Below are positions 46,375 to 55,210 of a stretch of 64,000 nucleotides of DNA, one piece after another. Position numbers and translations under genes: made by a program. The first letter of the stretch is position 1. The number at the start of each line of letters is the position of its first letter. Under the pieces are notes generated by a model. It made no database searches, was not told the DNA's origin, and saw nothing but the letters and a program-made list of their open reading frames with translations. The stretch lies in contig NZ_JABDHQ010000009.1 of NCBI RefSeq assembly GCF_018709685.1, positions 1-64,000 on the forward strand, read 5' to 3'. This stretch comes from Akkermansia muciniphila. GTDB lineage: Bacteria; Verrucomicrobiota; Verrucomicrobiia; Verrucomicrobiales; Akkermansiaceae.

Positions 46375-47916
46375 TTATTTGGAAAACTGAATTTTCCTCC
46401 AGGCGCTTTTCAGGAAAAAAACAAAGGCGCCGCGTTCCCTGCCGCCCAGGGAAAAAACCCAGAGGAAAAGGAGGAAGACGACCAGGAGAGAGCAGGTGCG
46501 GAGCAATACCGGAACGGGAGAAAGCGACGCATCAAGCCGGGACAGGAGGATGCCCGCGGCAAACGTAGCCGCGCTGGGGACAAGGCACGGCGCCAGCACC
46601 TGGAAAGAAAAATCCCGCAGGCTGAGGCCAAGGCGCCGCACGCAAATGGAAAGGGCCAGCAGCCCCCCGGGCACGGTGACGAAAAGAATGGCGGCCACAT
46701 ACATCATGAAGGGAGGCCATCCCATCCGGTAGAAGCCCCACGTAGCGCCCAGGAAAAGAATTCCGGACCCGGTTTTCACCAGCGTGTACAGGCGGATGTT
46801 CCCCTCCGCGTAAATGGCGGACCCCAGGCTGAGGAAAAGCTGTTCCAGCAAGGTCCTGGCAAGCTGAAGCCTGCAGAACAGGACCGCCCAGGCGGGGACG
46901 GAATGAAGCCAGAGCGCCAGGAGCCCCGGAGCCTCCAGAATCAGGGGAATGGCGAAAACCGCCATGAGCAGGTAGGCGAATTTGCAGCCGGACAGGGAGG
47001 CACGCAGCATGAGGCCGCGGTTGCCCGCCCCCTCGCTTTTTGAAATGACCGGATTCAGGGCCTTCAGCATGGTCCCGGAAAAAGCCATCGTTTGCCCGTT
47101 GATCTGCTGGGCGACGGCCTGCGCCGCATTGAGGGCAACGCCGAAAAAGTGGTTCAGCACGATGCCGACGCCGTATTCCGACAGCATGCTGCTGGCGGAA
47201 ACCGTGAAATTCCACCCCGCAAAGCTGCCCATTTCCCGGAAAACGCCGCGTTTCCAGTAACGCCGCGGCGCAATCACGCACTCCGCATAGTTCCTGCGGC
47301 AATAAACAAGCATGGCCGTCATGGAAAGGATGGAAATCCCGGCCATCAGCACCCCGTACAGAACCAGCTTGTCCGCCGGCACGTGAACGACCGCCAGGGC
47401 CGCCCCCAGTTTCAGGAAAGATTCCAGAACGCCTATGACGGCGAAATACAGCATGTTTTCATGGGCGTTCAGCATGGCTTCACAAGGAACGCCCAGGATG
47501 CCGAACACGGTGCTGGCGATCATGGCCCAGTAAACGCACCGGGCGGCAAAAACCCGGTCCTCCGGAATATTGAGAACATGCCCGAACAGGAAGGGAGCCG
47601 CCGCATACAGCAGGATTCCGACCGCCACGGCGATGGCAAGATGGAGCACCACGCTGATGTTGAACACGATTTTCTGCTTCTCCGGGTCCCCTTCCCCCTC
47701 CGCGTAGCTCATGAAGCGCTGGGTAGCCGCCGCCATGCTGGCGTTCAGAAAAGCCAGCATGGCGATCACGCCCGCCACCATGTTGAAAATACCGAAGTCG
47801 TCCACTCCCAGGGCATTCAGGACAAGGCGCGTCGCGTACAGGGAAATGAACATGGTGATGCCCATTTTCATGTACAGGAATCCTGTATTCCTTATCACTC
47901 TGGAAACGGTGTTCAT
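46375..47916 (-). CDS. Wzx-type polysaccharide flippase (MATE/MVF-like)
   Basis: 513 residues from the ATG at 47916. An upstream in-frame extension lies in non-coding sequence. There are about 14 hydrophobic helices. The opening VIRNTGFLYMKMGITMFISL, YATRLVLNALGVDDFGIFNM and NASMAAATQRFMSYAEGEGD is characteristic of the oligosaccharide flippases found in Bacteroides- and Akkermansia-like capsule loci. It would move the lipid-linked repeat unit across the inner membrane. It follows the kinase gene by 61 bases. Confidence 0.9.
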   Translation of the reverse strand: MNTVSRVIRNTGFLYMKMGITMFISLYATRLVLNALGVDDFGIFNMVAGVIAMLAFLNASMAAATQRFMSYAEGEGDPEKQKIVFNISVVLHLAIAVAVGILLYAAAPFLFGHVLNIPEDRVFAARCVYWAMIASTVFGILGVPCEAMLNAHENMLYFAVIGVLESFLKLGAALAVVHVPADKLVLYGVLMAGISILSMTAMLVYCRRNYAECVIAPRRYWKRGVFREMGSFAGWNFTVSASSMLSEYGVGIVLNHFFGVALNAAQAVAQQINGQTMAFSGTMLKALNPVISKSEGAGNRGLMLRASLSGCKFAYLLMAVFAIPLILEAPGLLALWLHSVPAWAVLFCRLQLARTLLEQLFLSLGSAIYAEGNIRLYTLVKTGSGILFLGATWGFYRMGWPPFMMYVAAILFVTVPGGLLALSICVRRLGLSLRDFSFQVLAPCLVPSAATFAAGILLSRLDASLSPVPVLLRTCSLLVVFLLFLWVFSLGGRERGAFVFFLKSAWRKIQFSK

Positions 47917-47977
47917 GAAACGGCGGAAGAAAAAGACTGGAGGGCGAATGCTGGAGAAAAGGGGCGGATCAATGGTT

Positions 47978-50314
47978 CTATCCCTCGGTTTTGGAATACT
48001 CGTTGTAATAATGGAAACGGGAATTTTTGAAATTCTCCGCATTGAGGATAAAGGCGACGGCACGGAATTCTCCCTTGTCCGCCAGCCCCTGGATGGCGGG
48101 AACGTACTGCTTCTCAATCATGCCGCACCTGACGACATAAAGAACCAGGTCCGCATGGCGCGCCATGAGGGAGGCATCCGCCACGGCCTCATAGGGGCAG
48201 CCGTCCAGGATGATGCGGTCATACCGGGCGCGCCAGTACCGGAGCAGCTCTTCAAAGCGGCCCTGGGTCAGCAGCGCGACGGGGTTGGGGGGAACGGGGC
48301 CTGCGGTCACCAGGTCAAATCCCGGGAACTTCCTGCCGGATTGCAGGACGGAATCCGGAGAAGCCTGCGGATTCATCAGCAGGTGCACGAGGCCCCTGCT
48401 GTTCTTCCCTCCGTAAATGGCGGAAAGGGAGGCCTTGCGCAAGTCCCCGTCAATGAGAAGGACTTTTTTTCCGGTCTGGGCATACGCGGCGGCCAGGTTC
48501 AGGGCCGTAAACGTCTTCCCCTCTCCCGCCCTTGTGGACGTCAGGAACAGCACCCGGGAAGCTTCCTCCGGGTTGGGCAGCAGCATCAGTTCCGCATTAT
48601 TGCGGAGAATGTGGAAGCATTCTTCCATCAGGGAGCGGCCATTCATGACCACCAGGGGCAGCTTCGCCCGCTCTTTTCTGGAAAGCAGGGGCAGCGCTCC
48701 TGCCAGCGGCAGGTCCGTCAGTCCGGCAAGGTCCTTCTTGTCCCGCACCTTCGTATTCAGGGCGCTTCCGGCCAGCAGGGCCAACAGGCTCACCAAAGCG
48801 CCCCCGGCCATGCCGCCCACCGTCATCAGGAACAGTTTGGGCGCTACGGGGGCATTGGAGCCGAACGCAGGTTCCAGAATCCGGGCGCTTGGTTCCGTGG
48901 TGGCCAGGGCCAGGGCGTTCTCCTCCCTCTTTTTCAACAGCATCAGGTAAAGCTCCTCCATGACCTTCTGTTCCCGCAGAAGGGGGACCAGGCCTTCGTC
49001 CTTGGAGGCCATGTCCGACAAAAGACGGTTGAGTTCATTCCGCTCCTTTTCCAGTTCGCCCATCCTCACTTCCAGCGCATTGCAGTAATTGGCGATGGAA
49101 CGGCCAATGGACTCGCGCATCTCCTTCATGTTCTCCGCCAGGGAGGAGACCATGGGATTCTGCCTTCCCGCGCTGGCGAACAACTTTTTATGCTGGAGGA
49201 AATTGTCGTTGAAAAGTTCAATCTGCTTGGCAATTCCCGCATCCTGGATGCCGATGTTGGCGGGAATCATGTCCTGCTCCCGGCTCCGGTCCGCCAGCAG
49301 GCCGGCAAGCACCTTCACCTGGATCAACTCCGTCCTGGTGGAAAAAAGTTCCGTCCCTATCTCCTGCACCCTGTGGAACGTGGCATCCAGCGTCGTATTC
49401 ATGTCCTTGACGATCCGGCTGTGGCGCTTGTAGTCAATCACCCGCTTGTCTACGCCGCCGAGCTGGCCGCCGAGCTTTCCAATGCGCTTGACGATGAAAT
49501 CCTCCGCCCGTGAGGCGGCCATTTGCTTCTCCCGCCGGGAATGGTCATTGTACATCTCAATAAGGTAATTCAGGGCGTCTTCCGCCTTCTGCGGATGGGA
49601 AAGCTTCAACGTCAGCTCCAGCAGGCTGCTTTCCTTGGAATCAGGCCGCGTTACGCTCAGCCGGCCCAGCATTCCGGCGGTGGCTTCCTTCACGGAAACG
49701 CGCTCCACGAAAATGGTCCTTCCCACGCTGCCGGAAGAAAAATGAGAAGTAGTGCATATTTTCACCGTGGCGAAGGGAAGCTTCAGCGGAACGCCGAACT
49801 TTCCATGCAGGACGTTGTCCGCGCCCTCCTTCTCACGGCAGGACAGGGAAAATTCCCGGCCGTTCAGCGGAGTAACCGCCAGGGAACAGGGCTGAAACTC
49901 CCCCTCCCCGCTGAACTCCGCTTTCAGGGGAGTGGTATGGTAAAGTTCCACTTTCCGGATATTCCGCTTTTCCCAGTACGAGACGTCGAGCCCCAGCCCT
50001 TTCACCACACGGCCCATCACCTCCGAGGATTTGACCACATAGCTCTCATTCGCAAGATTGGCCTCCCCCGCCTTGAACCCCAGGTCGGAAAGGATGATTT
50101 CCGAAACCTGGGCGTTTTTCTGCTTGTCATCCCTCAGCATGATGCGGGCGGTCTTCTGGTACAAGTACCCCTGACGGGCGGCGATGGAATAAGCCAGCCC
50201 CCCGCCCAGCAGGGCGCACGCCAGAATCCAGGGCCAGCGCCTCCTGGCCGTGGAAAAAATAAACCGGAAGGAAAAAATATCGTTATCCTCAGGCTGTATC
50301 ACTGAAACGGGCAT
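47978..50314 (-). CDS. Wzc-type tyrosine autokinase / chain-length protein
   Basis: 778 residues from the ATG at 50314. The first transmembrane helix (about 31-48, WPWILACALLGGGLAYSIAA) opens a Wzz-type domain with coiled coils through about 450. A second helix (about 480-505) leads to a cytoplasmic BY-kinase: Walker A STRAGEGKTFTALNLA near 587, Walker A' VLLIDGDLRK and Walker B YDRIILDGCPYE. The tail has only a few Tyr (HYYNEYSKTEG), fewer than in E. coli Wzc. It controls polymer length and export together with the Wza-like protein upstream. Confidence 0.93.
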   Translation of the reverse strand: MPVSVIQPEDNDIFSFRFIFSTARRRWPWILACALLGGGLAYSIAARQGYLYQKTARIMLRDDKQKNAQVSEIILSDLGFKAGEANLANESYVVKSSEVMGRVVKGLGLDVSYWEKRNIRKVELYHTTPLKAEFSGEGEFQPCSLAVTPLNGREFSLSCREKEGADNVLHGKFGVPLKLPFATVKICTTSHFSSGSVGRTIFVERVSVKEATAGMLGRLSVTRPDSKESSLLELTLKLSHPQKAEDALNYLIEMYNDHSRREKQMAASRAEDFIVKRIGKLGGQLGGVDKRVIDYKRHSRIVKDMNTTLDATFHRVQEIGTELFSTRTELIQVKVLAGLLADRSREQDMIPANIGIQDAGIAKQIELFNDNFLQHKKLFASAGRQNPMVSSLAENMKEMRESIGRSIANYCNALEVRMGELEKERNELNRLLSDMASKDEGLVPLLREQKVMEELYLMLLKKREENALALATTEPSARILEPAFGSNAPVAPKLFLMTVGGMAGGALVSLLALLAGSALNTKVRDKKDLAGLTDLPLAGALPLLSRKERAKLPLVVMNGRSLMEECFHILRNNAELMLLPNPEEASRVLFLTSTRAGEGKTFTALNLAAAYAQTGKKVLLIDGDLRKASLSAIYGGKNSRGLVHLLMNPQASPDSVLQSGRKFPGFDLVTAGPVPPNPVALLTQGRFEELLRYWRARYDRIILDGCPYEAVADASLMARHADLVLYVVRCGMIEKQYVPAIQGLADKGEFRAVAFILNAENFKNSRFHYYNEYSKTEG

Positions 50315-50339
50315 GGAAGGAAAAATCGGATGAAGCGGC

Positions 50340-51137
50340 TTACAGGCTGATGGCGATGACGGCAATAAGCAGGGACAGGCCGGAAAGTCCCCAGGCGTAA
50401 TACTGGGCGCTTTCGCTCCTCATGTTGATCTTGCGGTCTGACGGAGTGACATAAATAATATCATTCTGCCGGATGTAGTAATAAGGGGAGGAGAAAATGG
50501 ACTTGCTGCGCAGGTCCAGCTTGACGATCTTCCGGTCATGCTCCATTTCCCGGATCAGCATGATGTCCCGGTTGCCGTCTATATTCAAATCTCCCGCCCG
50601 GCTGATGGCGTCAAAAATGGTGACGCGCTGGCCGTCCACCTGGTAGGAGCCGGGATGATTCACTTCCCCCAGCACGGAAAACTTGAAATTCATGATCTGG
50701 ACATTGACGGAAGCGTCCTTGATGTAATCACTGTTGCGGAGCTTTGCGGAAATGTCGTGGGCAAGCTGGGAGCACGTCTTCCGGGCCGCCTTCATCCTGC
50801 CGATGACCGGCAGCACAATGTATCCCTCGTCGTCAACCAGATACCCTTTGGGCCTCGAGTTGCCGGTGTTGTTGGAAATGGAATTGCCCATTTCCGCCAT
50901 GATGAAGGGAGTAGTGAGTTCCGGCTGCTTGCTGCTGACGGAAATGTAAAGCTGATCGTCCTTTTGAATAGTCGTCTGGTACCTGGTGACTATGTCTTGC
51001 CGGGTCTCGCCCGTAATGTCCTGGATATAGAGGACTTCTTTGGGATTAACGCAGGAGGCCAGCAGCACGGCGCACACAGCCAGGGAGGCCAGCCGGAAGA
51101 TTCCGGGAGAAAAAAGGGAGAGACGGTTCATGATCAT
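50340..51137 (-). CDS. Wza-type polysaccharide export lipoprotein
   Basis: 265 residues from 51137 (MIMNRLSLF); 51131 is an equally possible start. The signal peptide ends in a lipobox (VLLASC). The polysaccharide export domain holds DDQLYISVSSKQPEL. SLBB-like beta domains follow (KFSVLGEVNHPGSYQVDGQR, then VTIFDAISRAGDLNIDGNRD). The C-terminal hydrophobic helix (GLSGLSLLIAVIAISL) may span the outer membrane as in Wza. It forms the outer-membrane channel for the polymer. It lies 25 bases before the kinase gene. Confidence 0.92.
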   Translation of the reverse strand: MIMNRLSLFSPGIFRLASLAVCAVLLASCVNPKEVLYIQDITGETRQDIVTRYQTTIQKDDQLYISVSSKQPELTTPFIMAEMGNSISNNTGNSRPKGYLVDDEGYIVLPVIGRMKAARKTCSQLAHDISAKLRNSDYIKDASVNVQIMNFKFSVLGEVNHPGSYQVDGQRVTIFDAISRAGDLNIDGNRDIMLIREMEHDRKIVKLDLRSKSIFSSPYYYIRQNDIIYVTPSDRKINMRSESAQYYAWGLSGLSLLIAVIAISL

Positions 51138-51172
51138 GAGGTGCAGGAATATGGATTTAAACAAAAGGGCAG

Positions 51173-51835
51173 TCAGGACTCTTCCAGCTTGGACGGCAAA
51201 AACACAGGCATGGAAGGATCGTTCCTGACGAGAATGCTGCCCGATATGTTCCTGAAAGCGTCCTCGCACTGCCGGATGTCCTTATGCGCCAGCAACCGGA
51301 CCACGGTTTGAAAAACGATCCTGGCATCCATAAGGAAGGATACCTTCCGGGCATAAACGATGTCATAGCACAACCGCCTGTAAAACGGGATTCCGTTTCT
51401 CCCGTATACCTGGGCCATGCCGGTCAATCCGGGCCGGACGGAACAACGCGTCATGCGGCAGCGGCCGGTGAAAACCTCCAGTTGCTCCGGGATCCAGGGC
51501 CGGGGGCCTACAAGGGACATGTCTCCCTTGAGAATATTGATCAATTGGGGCAGTTCATCCAGGGAATAGCGGCGTAAAAAAGTTCCCAGCGGAAAACACC
51601 TCAAGTCATCCGGAAGCAGGAGTCCTTCCGCATCACGGGCATCCGTCATTGTCTTGAATTTAAAAACACGGAACAATTCTCCGCGGTACCCGACGCGCAC
51701 CTGGGAAAAAAACGGAGACTTTCGCGTATGAGCCAGGAGTATTATGGATATAACGGCCAGAAGAGGCGATACGATTACCAATGCCCACAAGGAAATAATA
51801 ATATCCAATACTCGTTTTCCAAAAAATTGATACAT
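51173..51835 (-). CDS. Undecaprenyl-phosphate sugar-phosphate transferase (initiating enzyme)
   Basis: 220 residues: one membrane helix (about 13-35) plus the bacterial sugar transferase domain, with VFKFKTMTDARDAEG, RRYSLDELPQLINILKGDMS, LVGPRPWIPEQLEVF and CSVRPGLTGMAQVYGRN. This short form (like PglC) is monotopic and transfers a sugar phosphate to undecaprenyl phosphate, the first step of repeat-unit assembly. It is the first gene of the polysaccharide locus, and one palindrome copy lies 20 bases before its start. Confidence 0.93.
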   Translation of the reverse strand: MYQFFGKRVLDIIISLWALVIVSPLLAVISIILLAHTRKSPFFSQVRVGYRGELFRVFKFKTMTDARDAEGLLLPDDLRCFPLGTFLRRYSLDELPQLINILKGDMSLVGPRPWIPEQLEVFTGRCRMTRCSVRPGLTGMAQVYGRNGIPFYRRLCYDIVYARKVSFLMDARIVFQTVVRLLAHKDIRQCEDAFRNISGSILVRNDPSMPVFLPSKLEES

Positions 51836-51854
51836 GGTTCCGGCCGCAAACTAC

Positions 51855-51869
51855 CGGATTTCAAATCCG
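51855..51869 (-). repeat. 15-bp palindrome copy 3
   Basis: Same 15-mer as at 8638 (central C on the plus strand), 20 bases upstream of the initiating transferase start codon. Confidence 0.85.
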
Positions 51870-52030
51870 TTCTTTCCACGTCCAGGTGAAAACGTTATTC
51901 ATCAATGGTTATAAAACACTTGCATGATGATAAAATTACCCTCCATGCCTGCTTATGGAAGCCCGGTTACCTTTATATTCAGCCACAAGTAACTGATCCG
52001 CATGAAAAAGTATTAATTTGCCATTGACGG

Positions 52031-52045
52031 CGGATTTGAAATCCG
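52031..52045 (+). repeat. 15-bp palindrome copy 4, inverted relative to copy 3
   Basis: Same 15-mer with central G. Together with copy 3 it encloses 161 bp upstream of the polysaccharide locus. Confidence 0.85.
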
Positions 52046-52053
52046 CACTTTTC

Positions 52054-52368
52054 ATGACCGCAACAACAACAAAACAGAAAAGAGAAAATATCTCCGTTCT
52101 TGAAAAAGGAAGCCGTTTTCCGCTCTTACAGGAACAACCAGAATATTCCGGCACCATTATTCCGCAGTGGTACAGAAACGCAATGGCAAAACAGGAAAAT
52201 TAAGGGAAAGTAAACCGGAATTTCCGCGAGCCGGGAAATTCTTCCGGAAAAGAATGGCCTTCCGAAGAAATGCATTTAACGCTTCTTCAGGACATGCGCC
52301 AAAAAGGGTATTCCTTCACGGATCAGGAACCGTCTGAACAGGCCTCAAGACAAAAACCGCGCCTCTAA
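52054..52368 (+). pseudogene. Short coding remnant interrupted by TAA
   Basis: An ATG at 52054 gives 49 residues (MTATTTKQKRENISVLEKGS...) up to a TAA at 52201-52203. The same frame then stays open for another 54 codons to a stop at 52366-52368, with MHLTLLQDMRQKGYSFTD in the second part. Composition is protein-like but no family is recognised. It may be a remnant or may not be a gene at all. Confidence 0.3.
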
Positions 52369-52561
52369 TGGGGCCAGAGGCGGAATGGCATTCCCTGCCG
52401 GAGTTGAACCGAGCCTTTGCCGTTGGAGAGACGGCCTTCCTGACCGCTAGAAGAAGGGAACATTACAGCCGGAATAAAACAGCCTGCTTTTCACAAGCCG
52501 CTGGAACTGGCATAGCACTTTCCCGGAAAGAGTCAATGATTTTACCGTATATTTCCTCTTT

Positions 52562-53212
52562 TTAATCAAACACGGGGTTCCAGCAGGGATCTTCCGCTGC
52601 CTTAAAACACAGAAGCGCCTGTTCCGGGGTATTCTTTTCCAGAGCCATGGGAGGAAGCTCATCCCGGCCGAACCAGCGGCTTTCAGAGGTTTCCAGATTG
52701 GGGCGGAAGGAACCTCCCTTCTCTTCGCATAATACAAAGATTTTACAGACCCCATAGGCATAGGGAGGCGGATTGTGCCTGTTGCGGTCATGCAGGGCTA
52801 CCAACCGTACCGCTTCCACTTCCAGTCCGGCTTCTTCCCGTACTTCCTTGACCGTATTATCCCGTACGGACTGGTTCACATCCACCCAGCCGCCCGGCAG
52901 GGACCACAAGCCGGAACCTTTTTCCTTCACCATCAAAATTTTACCTTCCCGGAAAATGGCCGCACGGGTATCCATTTTCGGCGTTTGAAATCCGGTTTCA
53001 CTACAAAACAATCCCCGGACCGTATCCATATCCAGCCCGGATTTGGCGCTCATGATTTCCGCGGCAATTTCCCTCAATCGTTCGAAACGTTCCAGATCAT
53101 AGGGGTCTTTCGCATACGTTATCCCCGCCTGGGCCAGGAACTGAAGTTCCACCGCCCATTCCAGCCATTTGGGCGGCAGCGCGTTACGAATCGTTTCACC
53201 AGCGTCATCCAT
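52562..53212 (-). CDS. NUDIX hydrolase with N-terminal helical domain
   Basis: 216 residues. An N-terminal helical segment (WLEWAVELQFLAQAGITYAK, DPYDLERFERLREIAAEIM) matches the Nudix_hydro_N domain. The NUDIX fold follows, with DTRAAIFREGKILMVKEKGS, LWSLPGGWVDVNQSVRDN and VKEVREEAGLEVEAVRLVAL. In the Nudix box the first Glu is Gln and the usual Arg is Lys, while the metal-binding EVREEAG is intact. This subfamily includes ADP-ribose and nucleoside-diphosphate-sugar pyrophosphatases; the substrate is not certain. Confidence 0.88.
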   Translation of the reverse strand: MDDAGETIRNALPPKWLEWAVELQFLAQAGITYAKDPYDLERFERLREIAAEIMSAKSGLDMDTVRGLFCSETGFQTPKMDTRAAIFREGKILMVKEKGSGLWSLPGGWVDVNQSVRDNTVKEVREEAGLEVEAVRLVALHDRNRHNPPPYAYGVCKIFVLCEEKGGSFRPNLETSESRWFGRDELPPMALEKNTPEQALLCFKAAEDPCWNPVFD

Positions 53213-53422
53213 GCGTCCACTTTATCACGGGAGGCTGTTCCGGCGAACCTTATTTTCCATCCGGTGCCTTTCCCTGGCGGATTGTTCAATTAAGCCTTCT
53301 GGACCATTCCCCGCTCCCATGGCAGATTTCCCCGCATCACCTGCATGATTGATTCATCCAGTCTTTCATGGACCAGGGTACGGGCATTCCCCAGGTTTGC
53401 CGTTCCGCATGAAAAAGGCGCC

Positions 53423-54172
53423 TCATGACGAACAAGGCCCCATGGGGCGTTGATCATTTTTCCCCTTTGCTTCCGGCAGCGCCACGGGTTCCCCCAGGAA
53501 CCGGGGTTCACGCCTCCACAGCCACAAGTCCAGCGTCATCCAGATGCGCGCCGCACGCTCCCTGAACCAGCTTTTAATGCGTGAACGGCGGTTGGGAACA
53601 TCCGGTGCGCTGACGGCCCACGCTTCCATTCCCTCATGTCCGGCAATCGCCAGGGCGCGTTCATTGTGAAAGCCCTGGGAAACGACGATCATGGTTGAAA
53701 CGCCAAAGACCTCTTTCATTCTCACGACGGAATCCAGCGTCCGCAGCCCCGCAAAGTCACACACAATCCGGTCCTCCGGGACGCCGCGCTCCACCAGGGC
53801 CCGCTTCATCCATTCCGGTTCATTATAGGCGTGGGAGCTGTTGTCCCCGGAAACGACGAAAACCGCCGCCTTCCCGGCCTTCCAAAGTTCCGCCGCCGTA
53901 TCCATTCTATTATAAAAATATCCGTTGGGGCCGCCCATGAACGTAGGGGAGCACCCCAGCACCAGCGCAGGCGCGCGAACGGGCACGTCTGCGGAGCGCT
54001 CAAAAATCCTGCCTTCGGAAGCGGAAAAAATGTACCACTCCGACGCGGCGGACAATAAAACCATTCCCACAAGAACGCCGCCCGTTATCTTCAACGCCAG
54101 CAAGACCGTTCTTTTTCCCCTTCGGCATGGACTGTCCGGCTTCCCAAACCGGCATCTATTGAAAAACTTCAT
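53423..54172 (-). CDS. SanA/YdcF/ElyC-family (DUF218) membrane protein
   Basis: 249 residues. A basic N-terminus is followed by one transmembrane helix (about 26-46, LALKITGGVLVGMVLLSAA). The DUF218 domain has ALVLGCSPTFMGGPNGYFYN, AAVFVVSGDNSSHAYNEPEW, DRIVCDFAGLRTLDSVVRMK and MIVVSQGFHNERALAIA. SanA-type proteins affect cell-envelope barrier function and vancomycin sensitivity in enterobacteria; the biochemical activity is unknown. It stands alone. Confidence 0.88.
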   Translation of the reverse strand: MKFFNRCRFGKPDSPCRRGKRTVLLALKITGGVLVGMVLLSAASEWYIFSASEGRIFERSADVPVRAPALVLGCSPTFMGGPNGYFYNRMDTAAELWKAGKAAVFVVSGDNSSHAYNEPEWMKRALVERGVPEDRIVCDFAGLRTLDSVVRMKEVFGVSTMIVVSQGFHNERALAIAGHEGMEAWAVSAPDVPNRRSRIKSWFRERAARIWMTLDLWLWRREPRFLGEPVALPEAKGKNDQRPMGPCSS

Positions 54173-54382
54173 AAGCAGTATTCAGATTTTCCAGCCAGGA
54201 ATTACCTGCTTTTCCCACTTTCCATTCTTTGTCCGGGCACTCTTTTCACCCAGCGTCTTTTCCTTGTTTCCCGCATCATAAGCAGAACAATGGAACATAA
54301 CCAACTTTATTTCTTCTTCAAAAGGGGATTCAGAAGTTACTGAGGCTGCCACTCAAAAATCCTGATGGAATGCCATGAACAA

Positions 54383-54407
54383 AAAAGCCCGCTGGCAGCG
54401 GGCTTTT
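54383..54407 (-). terminator. Rho-independent terminator after tRNA-Leu
   Basis: Perfect 11-bp stem (AAAAGCCCGCT / AGCGGGCTTTT) with a 3-base loop. It is flanked by A and T runs, so it works best on the minus strand, downstream of tRNA-Leu. Confidence 0.8.
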
Positions 54408-54441
54408 ATCTACATAGATTTGTAATTTGTATTTAGCGGAG

Positions 54442-54524
54442 TACCCCCGACCGGACTCGAACCGGTACGTCCTTGCGGACAACAGATTTTAAGTCTGCAG
54501 CGTCTACCATTCCGCCACGAGGGC
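54442..54524 (-). tRNA. tRNA-Leu (anticodon TAA)
   Basis: 83 bases on the minus strand: acceptor stem GCCCTCG/CGGGGGT, D-arm TGGCGGAATGGTAGACGC, anticodon arm GCAGACTTAAAATCTGT with anticodon TAA, class II variable arm TGTCCGCAAGGACGT and T-arm CCGGTTCGAGTCCGG. CCA is not encoded, unlike the other two tRNAs here. Confidence 0.93.
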
Positions 54525-54592
54525 ATTTACCGGACGGCACTCTACAGGAATGCCACAGGGATTCAAGCACGAATCCCTGTGGCATTTAAATC

Positions 54593-55054
54593 CTAGCCGC
54601 AGACTTCCACGACCATGCTGATTTCCACCGCTACGTTGAGCGGAAGCGCGGACACACCTACGGCGGTGCGGCTGTGGCGCCCTATTTCACCGAAAGCTTC
54701 CACCAGCAGGTCGGACGCTCCGTTGAGCACTTTGGGATGGTCGTAAAAATCGGGCCCGGCATTCACGAAGCCGTTCACGGCCACAATGCGGGAGACTTTT
54801 TCCAGGGAACCCACCGCCTGGATAATGACCGCCAGACGGTTCAGGATAGCGGCGCGCGCGGCGGCCTGCCCTTCTTCCACGGTTAAATCCTGACCTACCT
54901 TGCCGAAGTATTTGTCCTCACCGTTGACGGAGATGCCGCCGGAGAGGTGAAGCAGGTTTCCCGTGCGCACGCACTGCACGTAGGAGCCTACGGGAGCGGG
55001 GGCATCATAGATGGCATAACCAAGGTCGGAAAGGCGTTGACGTATTTTATCCAT
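54593..55054 (-). CDS. RidA-family (YjgF/YER057c) protein
   Basis: 153 residues, matching the longer RidA subgroup. Motifs: PAPVGSYVQCVRTGNLLHLS, GGISVNGEDKYFGKVGQDL, AARAAILNRLAVIIQAVGSL and TAVGVSALPLNVAVEISMVV. RidA proteins deaminate reactive enamine/imine intermediates from PLP enzymes. The catalytic Arg of classical RidA (usually in a xxxRx motif near the C-terminus) is replaced here by Ser-Ala in GVSALPLNV, so activity may differ. Monocistronic. Confidence 0.88.
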   Translation of the reverse strand: MDKIRQRLSDLGYAIYDAPAPVGSYVQCVRTGNLLHLSGGISVNGEDKYFGKVGQDLTVEEGQAAARAAILNRLAVIIQAVGSLEKVSRIVAVNGFVNAGPDFYDHPKVLNGASDLLVEAFGEIGRHSRTAVGVSALPLNVAVEISMVVEVCG

Positions 55055-55210
55055 AATCTAGAGAATTTGACAAAGGTTGGATTTGAAGAATGCACCGGAA
55101 TTATTTGCATTTCCAGATGCATTTCATGACATTTTGAACAATTTTCAGCCTGTTTGCACGTAAAATGATTGCCATCTACCTCATTTAGTTGCTATTGAAA
55201 CAACCCGTAC

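Larger units (their letters stand above)
51836..52561. other. Leader region of the polysaccharide locus
   Basis: About 725 bases. The AT-rich part 51870-52030 lies between two inverted copies of the 15-bp palindrome and probably contains the locus promoter. No long gene is present; a short, stop-interrupted open frame lies at 52054-52368. Confidence 0.6.

Noticed and set aside
52984-52998. Near-match to the 15-bp palindrome inside the NUDIX gene
   Set aside because: Only about 12 bases match and it lies in coding sequence with no symmetric partner, so it is not counted as a copy.
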